NCBI RefSeq assembly: GCF_031732815.1
Contig: NZ_JAVMKF010000268.1
Coordinates: 22,948 to 86,947 of the forward strand
Direction: 5' to 3'
DNA from: Accumulibacter sp031732815
GTDB lineage: Bacteria; Pseudomonadota; Gammaproteobacteria; Burkholderiales; Rhodocyclaceae
DNA: 64,000 nucleotides
The notes beneath the pieces are model-generated. The model had not been told where the DNA came from. It searched no databases and saw only the letters and a program-made list of their open reading frames with translations. The position numbers were made by a program, and so were the translations under genes. Position 1 is the stretch's first letter; every line of letters starts with the position of its first letter. Shown one piece after another: positions 16,992 through 35,000 of the stretch.

Positions 16992-18017
16992 TCAGGCGGC
17001 GAAGCGTCGCGAGAAAGCGACGAACGCGTCGACCTTCGCCCGCGCGGCACCGCTGGCGATCGCTTCGAACGCCGCGTCTACGCCATCGGCCAGCGAAGGT
17101 GCCAGGCCGCCGACGTAGATGCTCGCTCCCGCGTTCAGGGCGACGATGTCGCGCGCAGCTCCGGCGCGGTTTTCCAGCGCAGCCAGCAGCATCGCTTTCG
17201 ATTCTTCGACGGTCGCCGCGCGCAGCACGCGCGGGTCATGTACAGGCAGATTGAACTGCTCGGGATGAATCGAGTACTCGTCGACGCGCCCGTTCTTCAA
17301 TTCGCCGACCAGCGTCTCACCAGAGATCGAGATCTCGTCGAGTCCTTCGCGGCCGAACAGGGTCAGCGCGTGCGTGCTGCCCAGTCGCTGCAGGACGCGC
17401 ACCTGGATGCCGACGAGGTCGGGATGGAAGACGCCGAGCACCTGCCTGCCGGCGCCGGCCGGGTTGGTCAGCGGGCCGAGGATGTTGAACAGGGTGCGCA
17501 CGCCGAGCTCGCGGCGGACCGGTGCTGCGTGCTTCATTGCGCTGTGGTGGTTCGGCGCGAACATGAAGCCGACGCCGACCTCGTCGACGCTTTGCGCGAC
17601 TTGCTGCGGTGTCAGATTGATGTTGGCGCCGAGCGCTTCGAGGACGTCGGCGCTGCCCGATTGCGAGGAAACCGATCGCCCGCCGTGCTTGGCGACGCGT
17701 ACTCCGGCGGCCGCGCCAACGAACATCGCGGCGGTCGAAATATTGAAGGTCTGCGCGCCGTCGCCGCCGGTGCCGCAGGTATCGACGAGGTGCGTGCGGT
17801 CGCCGACCTCGACCTTGGTCGACAGTTCGCGCATCACCTGAGCTGCGGCCGAAATCTCGCCTATCGTTTCTTTCTTGACGCGCAGCCCGACAATGATGGC
17901 GGCGATCATCAGCGGACTGACTTCGCCACCCATGATCTGGCGCATCAGCGCGACCATTTCGTCGTGGAAGATTTCGCGGTGTTCGATGACCCGCGTCAGC
18001 GCGTCCTGTGGTTTCAT
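16992..18017 (-). CDS. trpD: Anthranilate phosphoribosyltransferase
   Basis: A 341-residue enzyme transferring phosphoribose from PRPP to anthranilate. The PRPP and anthranilate sites are visible in DTCGTGGDGAQTFNIST, VAKHGGRSVSSQSGSADVLE, and FAPNHHSAMKHAAPVRRELG followed by FNILGPLTNPAG. Full length. Its ATG overlaps the stop of trpG by 4 bp, so they are coupled. It is part of the trpG-trpD-trpC block. Confidence 0.95.
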   Translation of the reverse strand: MKPQDALTRVIEHREIFHDEMVALMRQIMGGEVSPLMIAAIIVGLRVKKETIGEISAAAQVMRELSTKVEVGDRTHLVDTCGTGGDGAQTFNISTAAMFVGAAAGVRVAKHGGRSVSSQSGSADVLEALGANINLTPQQVAQSVDEVGVGFMFAPNHHSAMKHAAPVRRELGVRTLFNILGPLTNPAGAGRQVLGVFHPDLVGIQVRVLQRLGSTHALTLFGREGLDEISISGETLVGELKNGRVDEYSIHPEQFNLPVHDPRVLRAATVEESKAMLLAALENRAGAARDIVALNAGASIYVGGLAPSLADGVDAAFEAIASGAARAKVDAFVAFSRRFAA

Positions 18018-18586
18018 CTCTGGTGTTCCTCGAGAAAGTTGGCGAGCAACTGGTGACCGTTTTCGGTCAGGATCGACTCGGGATGGAACTGCACGCCCTC
18101 GACGGCCAGCGTCCGATGCCGCAAGCCCATGATCTCGCCATCGTCGGTCCAGGCGGTGATCTCCAGGCAGTCCGGCAAGGAAGAACGCTCGACGGCGAGC
18201 GAATGATAGCGCGTGCAGCGCAGCGGGTCAGGCTGCCCGCGAAACACTCCCTGCCCGGTGTGGTGTACTGGCGATACCTTGCCGTGCATCAGCCGACGGG
18301 CGTGTACGACGCGACCGCCGAAAGCCTCGCCGATCGCCTGGTGGCCGAGACAGACGCCGAGCAGCGGAAGCTTGCCGGCAAATTCCCGTATCGCCGCGAG
18401 CGAGATTCCTGCCTGGCCTGGCGAGCACGGACCCGGCGAAATGACCAGATACGCGGGATCGAGGCGGGCAATTCCGGCCAGGCTGATCGCATCGTTGCGA
18501 AATACCCTGACCTCTTGCCCGAGTGCGCCGAAGTACTGAACGAGGTTGTAGGTGAATGAGTCGTAGTTGTCGATCATCAGCAGCAT
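18014..18586 (-). CDS. trpG: Anthranilate synthase glutamine amidotransferase subunit
   Basis: A 190-residue class I glutamine amidotransferase that supplies ammonia to anthranilate synthase; it may also serve aminodeoxychorismate synthase. Features are MLLMIDNYDSFTYNLVQYFG, VISPGPCSPGQAG, the nucleophile LLGVCLGHQAIGEAFGG, and the His/Glu dyad in VEGVQFHPESILTE. The start at 18586 gives the family N-terminus; an upstream ATG at 18655 would add 23 unrelated residues. Partner subunit trpE, which normally precedes it in this group, is not present upstream in the window. Confidence 0.95.
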   Translation of the reverse strand: MLLMIDNYDSFTYNLVQYFGALGQEVRVFRNDAISLAGIARLDPAYLVISPGPCSPGQAGISLAAIREFAGKLPLLGVCLGHQAIGEAFGGRVVHARRLMHGKVSPVHHTGQGVFRGQPDPLRCTRYHSLAVERSSLPDCLEITAWTDDGEIMGLRHRTLAVEGVQFHPESILTENGHQLLANFLEEHQR

Positions 18587-19203
18587 GGCGCGGCTATCCT
18601 CTTGTTGCATAGGGCTGCGCCTCCAGATGATCGGGCTCGCTACGCGCTCGGACACCCGCTCTTCTTCTGCTATCCCGGCGCAGATGGTCTGGAACTGTAC
18701 GCACGAAAGCTGCTATTGTCTCCCATATCGGCCGCGACTCAAACCTGGATCAACGTTGCTCGGTCGCGCCGCGAGCCGCAAGCAGCGTTCGCTCGGCGTG
18801 CTCACGTGCGTCCAAGCCAGGCGAGGATCGGTGACTGGCGACTAAAGTTCAGGCGCTGTGCGCCGTTAGTGAATTGGGTGGAACAGAAGCGCTTTTAGCG
18901 ACAATGGCTTGGGCGCGCGTCCCGGTGTTGATCCGGAAAAGGGAGGCCACGAACCCCAGGCCGATGCCCTTGATTGCCATGAGCGCGCGATGACCAATCA
19001 CCACTCTCGGGCATTGCTCTGGCAAGGGCGTGCCGGCGTTTGACGCGCAAGTGGGTTGTGGACACGACCACGACTTTGCCGCATGAATGACAGGGGTTTC
19101 CTTCGCAAATGATCGTTGGGTATCACAAGTCGAGCGGATGCAGACGCATTGACTCCTTTTTCGTGTCTGGTGAGATGAGCCTGTCGCAGATGGAGGCTGA
19201 CCG
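18587..19203. other. 617-bp divergent intergenic region trpG/PKS
   Basis: No supported gene. It separates the minus-strand trp block from the plus-strand capsule locus and must hold promoters for both. The PKS start has a clear RBS (GGAGG, about 8 bp before the ATG at 19204). A TTGACT at 19150 lacks a good -10 partner. Short open frames here show no family similarity that I can recognise, including any remnant of trpE. Confidence 0.5.
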
Positions 19204-26795
<7,592 letters not shown>

Positions 26796-26799
<4 letters not shown>

Positions 26800-28127
26800 G
26801 CAAGCCCAGTCTCACCCAGAGAACCAAGAGCCAGCTGATCGACCGCATTCTCGGCCGGAAAGCCGGTTCCGGCGGCCTGGTGATCGCCATGCCGCAGGCA
26901 CGCAAGACGGCGCATCCGTCGATTCCGGAAGCCTTCACGCGCTTCGACCGTCACCCCGGCTACGAAAGAATGCTGGTGCCGAAGGCGGTCGCCGAACGCC
27001 GCGGCCTGGTCAATCCGTTTTTCCGCGTGCACGACGGCGTCGCCGGCGCAACGACGCGCATCGACGGGCGCGAGTACCTCAACTTCTCGAACTACAACTA
27101 CCTGGGGCTGGCCGGGCATCCGGCGGTCAATCGCGCGGCAAAGGATGCAATCGACCGCTACGGAACGTCGGCCGCGGCCAGTCGGCTGGTCGCCGGCGAG
27201 CGCGCGGTGCAGCGCGAGCTGGAGGAGGCGCTGGCCAAACTGTACGAAGTCGAGGACTGCATCGTCTTCGTCAGCGGCCACGCGACCAACGTGAGCACCA
27301 TCGGCTACCTGTTCGGGCCGAAGGATCTGGTGATTCACGACAGCCTGATCCACAACAGCGTGCTCGACGGAATCCGGCTTTCCGGCGCCGCCCGGCGCTC
27401 GTTTCCGCACAACGACACGGCTTCGCTCGATCAGATCCTGGCCGAGATTCGCAGCCAGTTCGAGCGCGTCCTGGTCGTTGTCGAAGGCGTCTACAGCATG
27501 GACGGCGACGTTCCCGATCTGCCGGCGCTGATCGACATCAAGCGTCGGCACAAGGCTTTCCTGATGGTCGACGAAGCGCACTCGCTGGGCGTTCTCGGAC
27601 AGACCGGGCGCGGCATCCGCGAGCACTTCGGCGTTGCCGGCAGCGCGGTCGACATCTGGATGGGTACGCTGAGCAAGACGCTTGCCGGCTGCGGTGGTTT
27701 CATCGCCGGCGAGCGGGCGTTGGTCGAGCACCTCAAGTACGCGGCGCCGGGCTTCGTCTACAGCGTCGGCATGTCGCCGCCGCTCGCCGCCGCTGCGCTG
27801 GAAGCGCTGCGCCTCATGCTGCGCGAACCCGAGCGCGTCGAGCGCTTGCGCGCGCGTACCGGGCAATTTCTCGGTCTGCTGCAGTCCCTGGCGATCAACA
27901 CCGGCTTTGCGCAGGGGCATGCCGTCGTTCCGGTCATCGTCGGCAGCTCGCTGAAGGCGGCGACGCTGTCCAACCAGTTCTTCGAAGCCGGCATCAACGT
28001 GCAGCCGATCATCTATCCAGCGGTCGAAGAGAAGGCAGCGCGCTTGCGATTCTTCCTGTCGGCCATGCACAGCGAACAGCAGATACGGTTCGCTTTCGAG
28101 GTCACCCGGAGGTTGATGGAAAAGTGA
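26796..28127 (+). CDS. Alpha-oxoamine synthase (RkpG/WcbT-like, AONS fold)
   Basis: A 443-residue PLP enzyme of the alpha-oxoamine synthase family (AONS, KBL, serine palmitoyltransferase), which joins an acyl thioester to an amino acid with loss of CO2. About 70 extra N-terminal residues precede the fold, which starts near YLNFSNYNYLGLAGHP. Key elements are VFVSGHATNVSTIGYLFGPK, HDSLIHNSVLDGI, FLMVDEAHSLGVLG (PLP-stacking His and Asp) and the PLP lysine in TLSKTLAGCGG. Its ATG overlaps the PKS stop (4 bp), implying direct use of the ACP-bound chain. The product would be a long-chain amino ketone, like 3-ketosphinganine. It is unlikely to be biotin BioF because no other bio gene is nearby. Confidence 0.85.
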
Positions 28128-28153
28128 TCACGCTGTCCACCAGGAAAGTACCC

Positions 28154-29350
28154 ATGGCGCGGTCTGAGCACCCGTGTGGCGTCGGCATTCGTCACGCCGG
28201 CCTGGGCGCTGCGGCGCTCATCCTCTCCGCCTGCGCGACCGCTCCCGACTGGATTTCGGCCAGCGGCGCCAGCCGCGAGCAGGTGCAGCAGGTGCAGCAG
28301 GAGCGCGTCGGCGGCCGCATCGAAGGCATCGAGCTGATCGACGTCGACGACGCGCTGGCGAGAAAACTGTCAGCGAGCAAACGGCTGGGCGAGTTTTCCG
28401 ACTTCTTCCCGGCGGCATCGTCGAACAACTATCTGATCGGACCGGGCGACATCATCGAGGTCTCTGTCTGGGAGGCGCCACCCGCCATGTTGTTCGGTGC
28501 GGTTGTCATCGAAGCCAAAAGCGGACCGACGACGACGCGCGTCGTCACCTTCCCCGAACAGATGGTCACTCCGGCGGGGACGATCACCATGCCGTTTGCC
28601 GGGCGCGTTCCGGTCAAGGGGCGGGCGACGCAGGAGATCGAGGACGACATCGTCCGGCGTCTGCATGGCAAGGCCAATCTGCCGCAGGTCCTGGTGCGCG
28701 TGATCAAGAACAATACCTCGAACGTCACCGTCGTCGGCGAGGTGAACCACAGCACGCTGATGGCGCTGACCCCGAAGGGCGAGAGGCTGCTCGACGCGCT
28801 GGCCGCCGGCGGGGGGGTCAGGCAACCGGTAAACCGCATGGCGCTACAGCTCTCGCGCGACAATGTCACGGCGACGATGGCGCTCGACTCGATCATCCGC
28901 GATCCAAAGCAGAACATCGTCCTCAAGCCGGGCGACGTGGTGACCGCGCTGTTTCAGTCGCAAAGCTTCTCGGTGCTCGGGGCGACCGGCAAGAACGAAG
29001 AAATTCCATTTGAAGCGCAAGGCATTTCATTGGCGCAGGCGCTCGCCCGCTCAGGTGGCCTGAACGACAGCCGGGCGGACGCGCGCGGCGTATTCGTCTT
29101 CCGCTTCGAGGACGCCCGCCTGGTCGCCGCGCGCGACCCGGTCAAGCACGCCGGCGGGAGCGTTCCGGTGGTCTATCAGGTCGACTTGCGCGACCCGGCG
29201 TCGTTCTTCATCACGCAGAATTTCCCGGTGCAGAACCGGGATGTGATCTACGTCGCGAACTCGCCCGCCGCCGAGTTCGAAAAGTTCCTGCGCCTGGTCG
29301 TATCGGTCGCCGTACCGAGCGTGACGCTGAACCGGGCGTGGCAGAACTGA
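28154..29350 (+). CDS. Capsule export outer-membrane lipoprotein (OPX; KpsD/Wza/CtrA-type)
   Basis: A roughly 398-residue polysaccharide export protein. The signal peptide ends in the lipobox LSAC, so it is an outer-membrane lipoprotein. The PES domain includes NNYLIGPGDIIEVSVWEAPP, PAGTITMPFAGRVPVKG and a SLBB-like repeat region (NVTVVGEVNHSTLMALTPKG; FSVLGATGKNEEIPFEAQGI). It forms the outer-membrane part of the export channel together with KpsE, M and T encoded next to it. The ATG at 28154 was chosen for a compact signal peptide; a GTG at 28124, overlapping the oxoamine synthase stop, is the alternative and would add 10 residues. Confidence 0.88.
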   Translation: MARSEHPCGVGIRHAGLGAAALILSACATAPDWISASGASREQVQQVQQERVGGRIEGIELIDVDDALARKLSASKRLGEFSDFFPAASSNNYLIGPGDIIEVSVWEAPPAMLFGAVVIEAKSGPTTTRVVTFPEQMVTPAGTITMPFAGRVPVKGRATQEIEDDIVRRLHGKANLPQVLVRVIKNNTSNVTVVGEVNHSTLMALTPKGERLLDALAAGGGVRQPVNRMALQLSRDNVTATMALDSIIRDPKQNIVLKPGDVVTALFQSQSFSVLGATGKNEEIPFEAQGISLAQALARSGGLNDSRADARGVFVFRFEDARLVAARDPVKHAGGSVPVVYQVDLRDPASFFITQNFPVQNRDVIYVANSPAAEFEKFLRLVVSVAVPSVTLNRAWQN

Positions 29351-29392
29351 GCGCGTCGATGAGCGCACTCCTCGTCCATTTTCGGTCGTGCC

Positions 29393-30178
29393 ATGCGTGA
29401 GCCGCGCAATCCGCTGGCGATCAGCTTTGCCGTCTGGCAGGCCATCTTCCTGCGCGAGGCGATCGATCGCCTGTTCGACATGCGCGCCGCCTGGTTCTGG
29501 TTGCTCATCGAGCCGGCCTTGCACATCGCCTTCATCACCGTGGTCTACTCCGCCGTGCGCATGTATACGGTGGGCGGAATCGACGTTGCCCTATGGATCA
29601 TCGTCGGCATGCTCGGCTTCTTCCTCTTTCGTCGTACTGCCATTCAGGTGATGTACGCGGTTGACTGCAATCGGCCGCTGTTTGCCTACCGACAGGTCAA
29701 GCCCTTCGATCCGGCGATCGTGCGCGCGGTTCTCGAAGCCTTCCTGATGGTGATCATCGCCAGCGCCATCCTCGCCGCCGCTGCCTTGCTCGGGCACGAC
29801 AGCCTGCCGCGCGACCCCTTGCTGGTCGCCCTGGCGGTCGGCGGCCTGTGGCTTTTCGGTCTGGGCTACGGCCTCGTCGCGTCGGTGCTGATGGAACTGG
29901 TACCCGAGACCGAGCACATCCTGAAGCTCCTGATGATGCCGCTCTACCTGATCTCCGGCGTGATCATGCCGATGGCGTCGGTGCGCCAGCCCTATCGCGA
30001 GTTCCTGCTGATGAACCCGATCGTGCACGGTGTCGAGCTGGTCCGCCAGGGCTTCGTCCCTTACTACCATGTCGTTCCCGGAGTCGACATGGCCTACCTC
30101 TACGCCTGGGTCATCGTCAGCCTGCTCCTCGGTTTGCTGCTCTACCGCCGTTTCGCTTTGCAGTTGGTGATGAAATGA
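29393..30178 (+). CDS. kpsM: Capsule ABC transporter permease (KpsM-type)
   Basis: A 261-residue ABC-2 permease with six predicted membrane helices: WFWLLIEPALHIAFITVVYS, ALWIIVGMLGFFLF, AFLMVIIASAILAAAALLG, LLVALAVGGLWLFGLGYGLV, LMMPLYLISGVIMPM and AWVIVSLLLGLLLYRR. It carries lipid-linked polysaccharide across the inner membrane with KpsT. Its stop overlaps the kpsT ATG. The length and gene order (outer-membrane protein, permease, ATPase, KpsE) match ABC-dependent capsule loci. Confidence 0.92.
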   Translation: MREPRNPLAISFAVWQAIFLREAIDRLFDMRAAWFWLLIEPALHIAFITVVYSAVRMYTVGGIDVALWIIVGMLGFFLFRRTAIQVMYAVDCNRPLFAYRQVKPFDPAIVRAVLEAFLMVIIASAILAAAALLGHDSLPRDPLLVALAVGGLWLFGLGYGLVASVLMELVPETEHILKLLMMPLYLISGVIMPMASVRQPYREFLLMNPIVHGVELVRQGFVPYYHVVPGVDMAYLYAWVIVSLLLGLLLYRRFALQLVMK

Positions 30179-30837
30179 TCGTCGTCAACGATATCCACAA
30201 GCGCTACAAGACCGAGCACGGCGTCGGCCGCTGGGTACTGCAGGGCGTCAGCCTGAACATTCCGCGCAAGCTCAACGTCGGGTTGATTGGCGCCAATGGG
30301 GCGGGAAAATCGACCCTGCTGCGCCTGATCGGCGGCGTCGATCACCCCTCGAAAGGATGGATAGAGCGTCGCTGCCGCGTCTCCTGGCCGATGGGTGAGG
30401 GCGGTCTCGAGGGCACGCTGAGCGGGCGGCAGAACGCCAAGTTCGTTTGCCGTGTGCACGGGCACCAGGCCGACCTGGCCGACCGACTGGCTTTCGTCGA
30501 GGACTTCTCCGAGTTGCGCGAAGCCTTCGACGAACCCGTCAGCACGTACTCGACCGGCATGCGCTCGCGCCTGCAGTTTGCCCTCTCGCTCGCCTTCGAC
30601 TTCGACGTCTACATCTCCGACGAAGTGACCGCCGCCGGCGATGCCGCATTCCGCAAGAAAACGGCGACCGCATTCAAGGAGATGGCCGATCGCGCCGGGC
30701 TGATCATGGTGGCGCATGACGAAGGCACCTTGAAGGAGTTTTGCCAGTCGGGGATCTGGATTCATGCCGGCAAGGCTTATTGGTTCGATGCCATTGATGA
30801 TGCCCTCAAGGCTTACAAGGAGGCGATCCCGCAATGA
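30175..30837 (+). CDS. kpsT: Capsule ABC transporter ATPase (KpsT-type)
   Basis: A 220-residue ATPase of the capsule exporter. It has Walker A GANGAGKSTLLRLIGG, the shortened signature STGMRSRLQFALS and Walker B FDVYISDEVTAAGD typical of KpsT, and the switch histidine in MVAHDEGTLKEF. The ATG at 30175 overlaps kpsM (ATGA), and its stop overlaps the kpsE ATG. A longer in-frame opening upstream is antisense noise within kpsM. No C-terminal carbohydrate-binding domain is present, as expected for capsule (not O-antigen) exporters. Confidence 0.93.
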   Translation: MIVVNDIHKRYKTEHGVGRWVLQGVSLNIPRKLNVGLIGANGAGKSTLLRLIGGVDHPSKGWIERRCRVSWPMGEGGLEGTLSGRQNAKFVCRVHGHQADLADRLAFVEDFSELREAFDEPVSTYSTGMRSRLQFALSLAFDFDVYISDEVTAAGDAAFRKKTATAFKEMADRAGLIMVAHDEGTLKEFCQSGIWIHAGKAYWFDAIDDALKAYKEAIPQ

Positions 30838-32006
30838 CGGAAAGCGCAGACACTCAGAGCACTCCCCCACCGACCCGACTGAACGGGCGTCTGGCGCGGG
30901 CTGGCAGCGGCTGGCTGTCGATCCGCGTGTTTTCCCGGCTGATCCGCCTGAGCGCGCTGCTTGCCTTGCTGGGAACCGTCTACTGGGCGCTCGTCGCTTC
31001 CGACCGCTACGTGTCGGAAGCCAATGTGATCATTCGCAAGACCGATTCGCTGAATGCCCCGGCGCTCGATTTCTCGCTGCTGGTGTCTGGCGTTGCCGGA
31101 GTGAATCGGCCGGACCAGCTCCTTCTGCGCGAGTACCTGCTCTCGGTGGACATGCTCAAGGCGCTCGACGCCAAGCTCGACCTGCGTTCGCATTACAGCG
31201 ACTCCGGCCGTGACATTGTCTCGCGCATGTGGTTCAAGGATGCCTCGATGGAGTGGTTTCACCGCCATTTCCTGGGCCGCCTCAGTGTGGATTATGACGA
31301 CTTCGCCGGTGTCCTGCGTTTGCGCGTACAGGCCTACGACGCGCAGACCGCGCAGGCAATCTCCAGCATGCTCGTTCAGGAAGGCGAGCGCTATATGAAT
31401 CAGCTTGGCCACGAGATGGCCGAAGCGCAGGTGAGCTTCCTGATCAAACAGGTCAACGCCGCCCAGATTCGCTTTCAGGAAGCCAGCCAGCGCCTGCTCA
31501 ACTTCCAGAACGAGAAAGGCCTGCTCTCGCCGCAGGCGACGGCGGAAAGCATCAGCACGATCATTGCCGGACTGGAAACGCAGCGCGCCCAGATTCAGAC
31601 GCAGTTGGGTTTCCTGCCCAAGACGCTCGACCGTGATCACCCGAACATCGTCATGCTCAGGCAATCGCTGGCCGCTGTCGACCGCCAGATCCAACAGGAA
31701 AAGGCAAAACTCGCGACGCCCTCGGGCAAGACACTGAACGTTTCGGTCGAAGAGTTTCAACGCCTGCAGATGGAAGTCGGTTTCACGCAGGATCTCTACA
31801 AGTCGTCGCTCGTCGCGCTGGAAAAAGGGCGCATCGATGCCTCCCGGATGCTGGAGAAGGTCTCCGTCCTGCAGGCGCCGACGCTGCCTGAATACCCGAT
31901 GGAGCCACGCCGGATCTACAACACGATCGTCACCCTGCTGGTCGCTGCCATGCTCGCCGGAATTCTCAAGCTGCTGGAGAGCATCGTCATGGACCACCTT
32001 GATTGA
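30834..32006 (+). CDS. kpsE: Capsule export inner-membrane protein (KpsE/CtrB-type)
   Basis: A 390-residue polysaccharide co-polymerase type 3 protein that links the ABC transporter to the outer-membrane channel. There is an N-terminal membrane helix (about 35-55, SALLALLGTVYWALVA), a large periplasmic, largely coiled-coil domain (about 60-350) and a C-terminal helix (TIVTLLVAAMLAGILKLLES). The family segment SVLQAPTLPEYPMEPRRIYN precedes the second helix. It overlaps kpsT by 4 bp and the following gene by 1 bp. Full length. Confidence 0.9.
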   Translation: MTESADTQSTPPPTRLNGRLARAGSGWLSIRVFSRLIRLSALLALLGTVYWALVASDRYVSEANVIIRKTDSLNAPALDFSLLVSGVAGVNRPDQLLLREYLLSVDMLKALDAKLDLRSHYSDSGRDIVSRMWFKDASMEWFHRHFLGRLSVDYDDFAGVLRLRVQAYDAQTAQAISSMLVQEGERYMNQLGHEMAEAQVSFLIKQVNAAQIRFQEASQRLLNFQNEKGLLSPQATAESISTIIAGLETQRAQIQTQLGFLPKTLDRDHPNIVMLRQSLAAVDRQIQQEKAKLATPSGKTLNVSVEEFQRLQMEVGFTQDLYKSSLVALEKGRIDASRMLEKVSVLQAPTLPEYPMEPRRIYNTIVTLLVAAMLAGILKLLESIVMDHLD

Positions 32007-35000
32007 TGACCCCCTTGCCACAGGCGACGCGCGCCATGAACAGAGTTCAAGATTGCTCGATAGCGGTGACGGCAGAGACGCCAGACGCGGATCTGCAAGA
32101 GGAGAACCGGCTGCTCTTCAATCAGCTGCACGTCGTGCAGGAGGAACTGGAACGACTGCACGAGGGTGGTGCTGGTCCCGGCGGGCAGGCGCTGGCCGGT
32201 CGGCTGACGATCGACTGGGTCGACGACGGCTTGCCCGAGCTGATGGCCGAGAACTTGCGCTACCGCAGCCTTCTCGAAACGCAACAGGAAGTGCACCGGA
32301 TCGAGGCGCAACACACGCTGGCCGGCAAACTGGGCGAGATCCTGATCGCGGGAACAACTTCGACAGCGGCACTGCTTGCCGTGCCAGGCAAACTGCACAA
32401 GGTCTGGCAGGCCGCGAAGGAACAGACGCCGCCCGACGAGCTCGGCGGCAAGGGCTTCGAAAAGGTGCTGGCGGCGTATCGGCAAGGCGGCCTGGATGCG
32501 GTGGATGCCTTGCTCAGCAGCCTGCCGCTGTCCGCCGGCATGCAGGCCAACGCCTTCACCGCGCTGGCCCGCAGCCTGATGCATCAGGAGCCGGTCCGCT
32601 CGGCCGAACTCGCCCGGCGCGCCTACGCCAGCGAACCACGTCCGTTTCGCCTCAAATGGCTGGCCTTCAGGCTGCACGAGGCGGGCGAACTGCTGGAAGC
32701 CGCCGCCCTGCTCGAAGTCCTCCCAGCGAACCTGCATTTCAGCGATTCCGAGCTGCGACACGCCGAGCGTCTGCGCCGCGAGGCAGCGCGAGTCCGTCTG
32801 CAGCAGGCGAAGGAAAAGTGCGCGTTCTCCGAACGGCGCGCCGAAGTCGAGCGCCAGATCAGCAGCCTGAGCCAGGCACGCGACGAACAGGCGGCGCTCG
32901 CCGCGCAGCGCCTGGGCGAGATCGAGAAGCTCACCCAGGAACACGCAGCTTTGCGCGCGCGCAGCCTGGAGCTGCAGAGCAAAGTGGCGGCGGTGAGCGA
33001 AGCGCGCGACGAACAAGCGACGCTTGCCTTGCTGCGCTTGCGCGAGATCGCGCAACTGCAACGCGCGCACAGCCAGCTCGAAGACGAACACTCGGTGCTG
33101 CAGACAGGAATGGCTGCGCTCGGTCAGGCACACGACGAGCAGTCGGCGCTCGCCGCGCAGCGCCTGGGCGAGATCGAGAAGCTCACCCAGGAACACGCAG
33201 CTTTGCGCGCGCGCAGCCTGGAGCTGCAGAGCAAAGTGGCGGCGGTGAGCGAAGCGCGCGACGAACAAGCGACGCTTGCCTTGCTGCGCTTGCGCGAGAT
33301 CGCGCAACTGCAACGCGCGCACAGCCAGCTCGAAGACGAACACTCGGTGCTGCAGACAGGAATGGCTGCGCTCGGTCAGGCACACGACGAGCAGTCGGCG
33401 CTCGCCGCGCAGCGCCTGGGCGAGATCGCAGGACTGCAGCAGGCGCTCAGCCGGATCGAACTCGAACAATCGGTCTTGCTCACGGGTCGCCGGGCGCTGC
33501 AGGCGGAAGTGCTTGCGCTGAGCGCAGCGCGTGACGAGCAGTCGGCGCTTGCCGCGGAAAGGCAGAGCAGGCTGGACACCCTGCAGTTCACTCGCGATCG
33601 GCTCGAAGACGAGCGCTCCGTCTTCTCGGCGCGCTGCCAGATGCTGCAGGACGATGTCGCCGCCCTGAAGCAGGCGAGAGACGAACGCGGCGCGTTGGCG
33701 GAACGGAGGAAAAGCGAGATCGAGGCGTTGCAGCAGGCGCGGGATGAACTCGAGCGCGAGCAATCGGCCTTGCGCGCGCATTGCCAGGCGTTGCAGGACG
33801 ATGTCGCCGTCCTGACGCAGGCGAGGGACGAACGCGGCGCGCTGGCGGAACGGAGGAAAAGCGAGATCGAGGCGCTGCAGCAGGCGCGGGATGAACTCGA
33901 GCACGAGCAATCGGCCTTGCGCGCGCATTGCCAGGCGTTGCAGGACGATGTCGCCGTCCTGACGCAGGCGAGGGACGAACGCGGCGCGCTGGCGGAACGG
34001 AGGAAAAGCGAGATCGAGGCGCTGCAGCAGGCGCGGGATGAACTCGAGCACGAGCAGTCGGCCCTGCTGGGACGCTCTCAGATGCTGCAGGAAGAACTCG
34101 CAAGGCTGACGCAAGCGCGTGATGAGCAGTCGGCGCTGGCCGCGCAGCGGCAGGATGATTTGGCGATCACGCAGGCGGCGCTTCGTCAGCTCGAAGAAGC
34201 GCAGTCGGCATGGTCGGAGCGTCATCAGGCGCTGCAGGAGGAAGTGGCCGCGCTGGTGCGTGCGCGCGATGAACGCAGCACGCTGGCCGCACAGCGCCAG
34301 GGCGAAATCGATACCCTGCAACATGCGCGCAGCCGACAGGAGCAGGAGATGTCGGCGCTGCTCACGCGCAGTCATGCGCTGCAAGCGGAAGTCGCGGCGC
34401 TCGCACGAGTGCGCGACGAGCAGACGATCCTCGCTGCGCAGCGGCAGGGGGAAGTGCTCCAACTGACCAGAACGCAGGCTTCGCTGGAAAGCGAGAACGC
34501 CGCCCTCGGCCTGAAACTGCGCGAGCTCGAGCAGCATCTTGAACAGTTGATGCGCGCGCGCGACGAACAGACCAGACTGGTCGCGCAACAGATTCAGGAG
34601 TTGGCGGCAGCGCTGGCCGCGAACAGCGGCGCGGTAGACGAGGAGTTCAGGAAGCAGGCCGACGAACTGATCCGCCTGCGCAAGTACCTCGACGGTGCGT
34701 TCAGGAACGAAATCGCCAATTCGAGCAAGCAGACGCAGGCGCTCATCGGCTTGCAGAGCTACTACGCAACCGGCGAACTGCCGACGGTGAACAGCGAACG
34801 CCATAGCTGGCCGGTCAGCCCGGATTTCGGTCTCTATCTGGTCGAACTCGTGGCCCTCAACGACTATGACCTGATCATCGAGTTCGGTTCGGGGATCTCG
34901 ACCGTCATCGTCGCCAAGGCGCTGGCCACGATGGCCGCGCGCGAAGACGGCCGGGCGCCGACGCACTTCATCTCGTTCGAGCATCTCGAACCGTACTACC

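Noticed and set aside
32894..34060. Repeats considered as a CRISPR array
   Set aside because: They are 147 and 252 bp long, lack spacers, and lie in frame inside a coding sequence.
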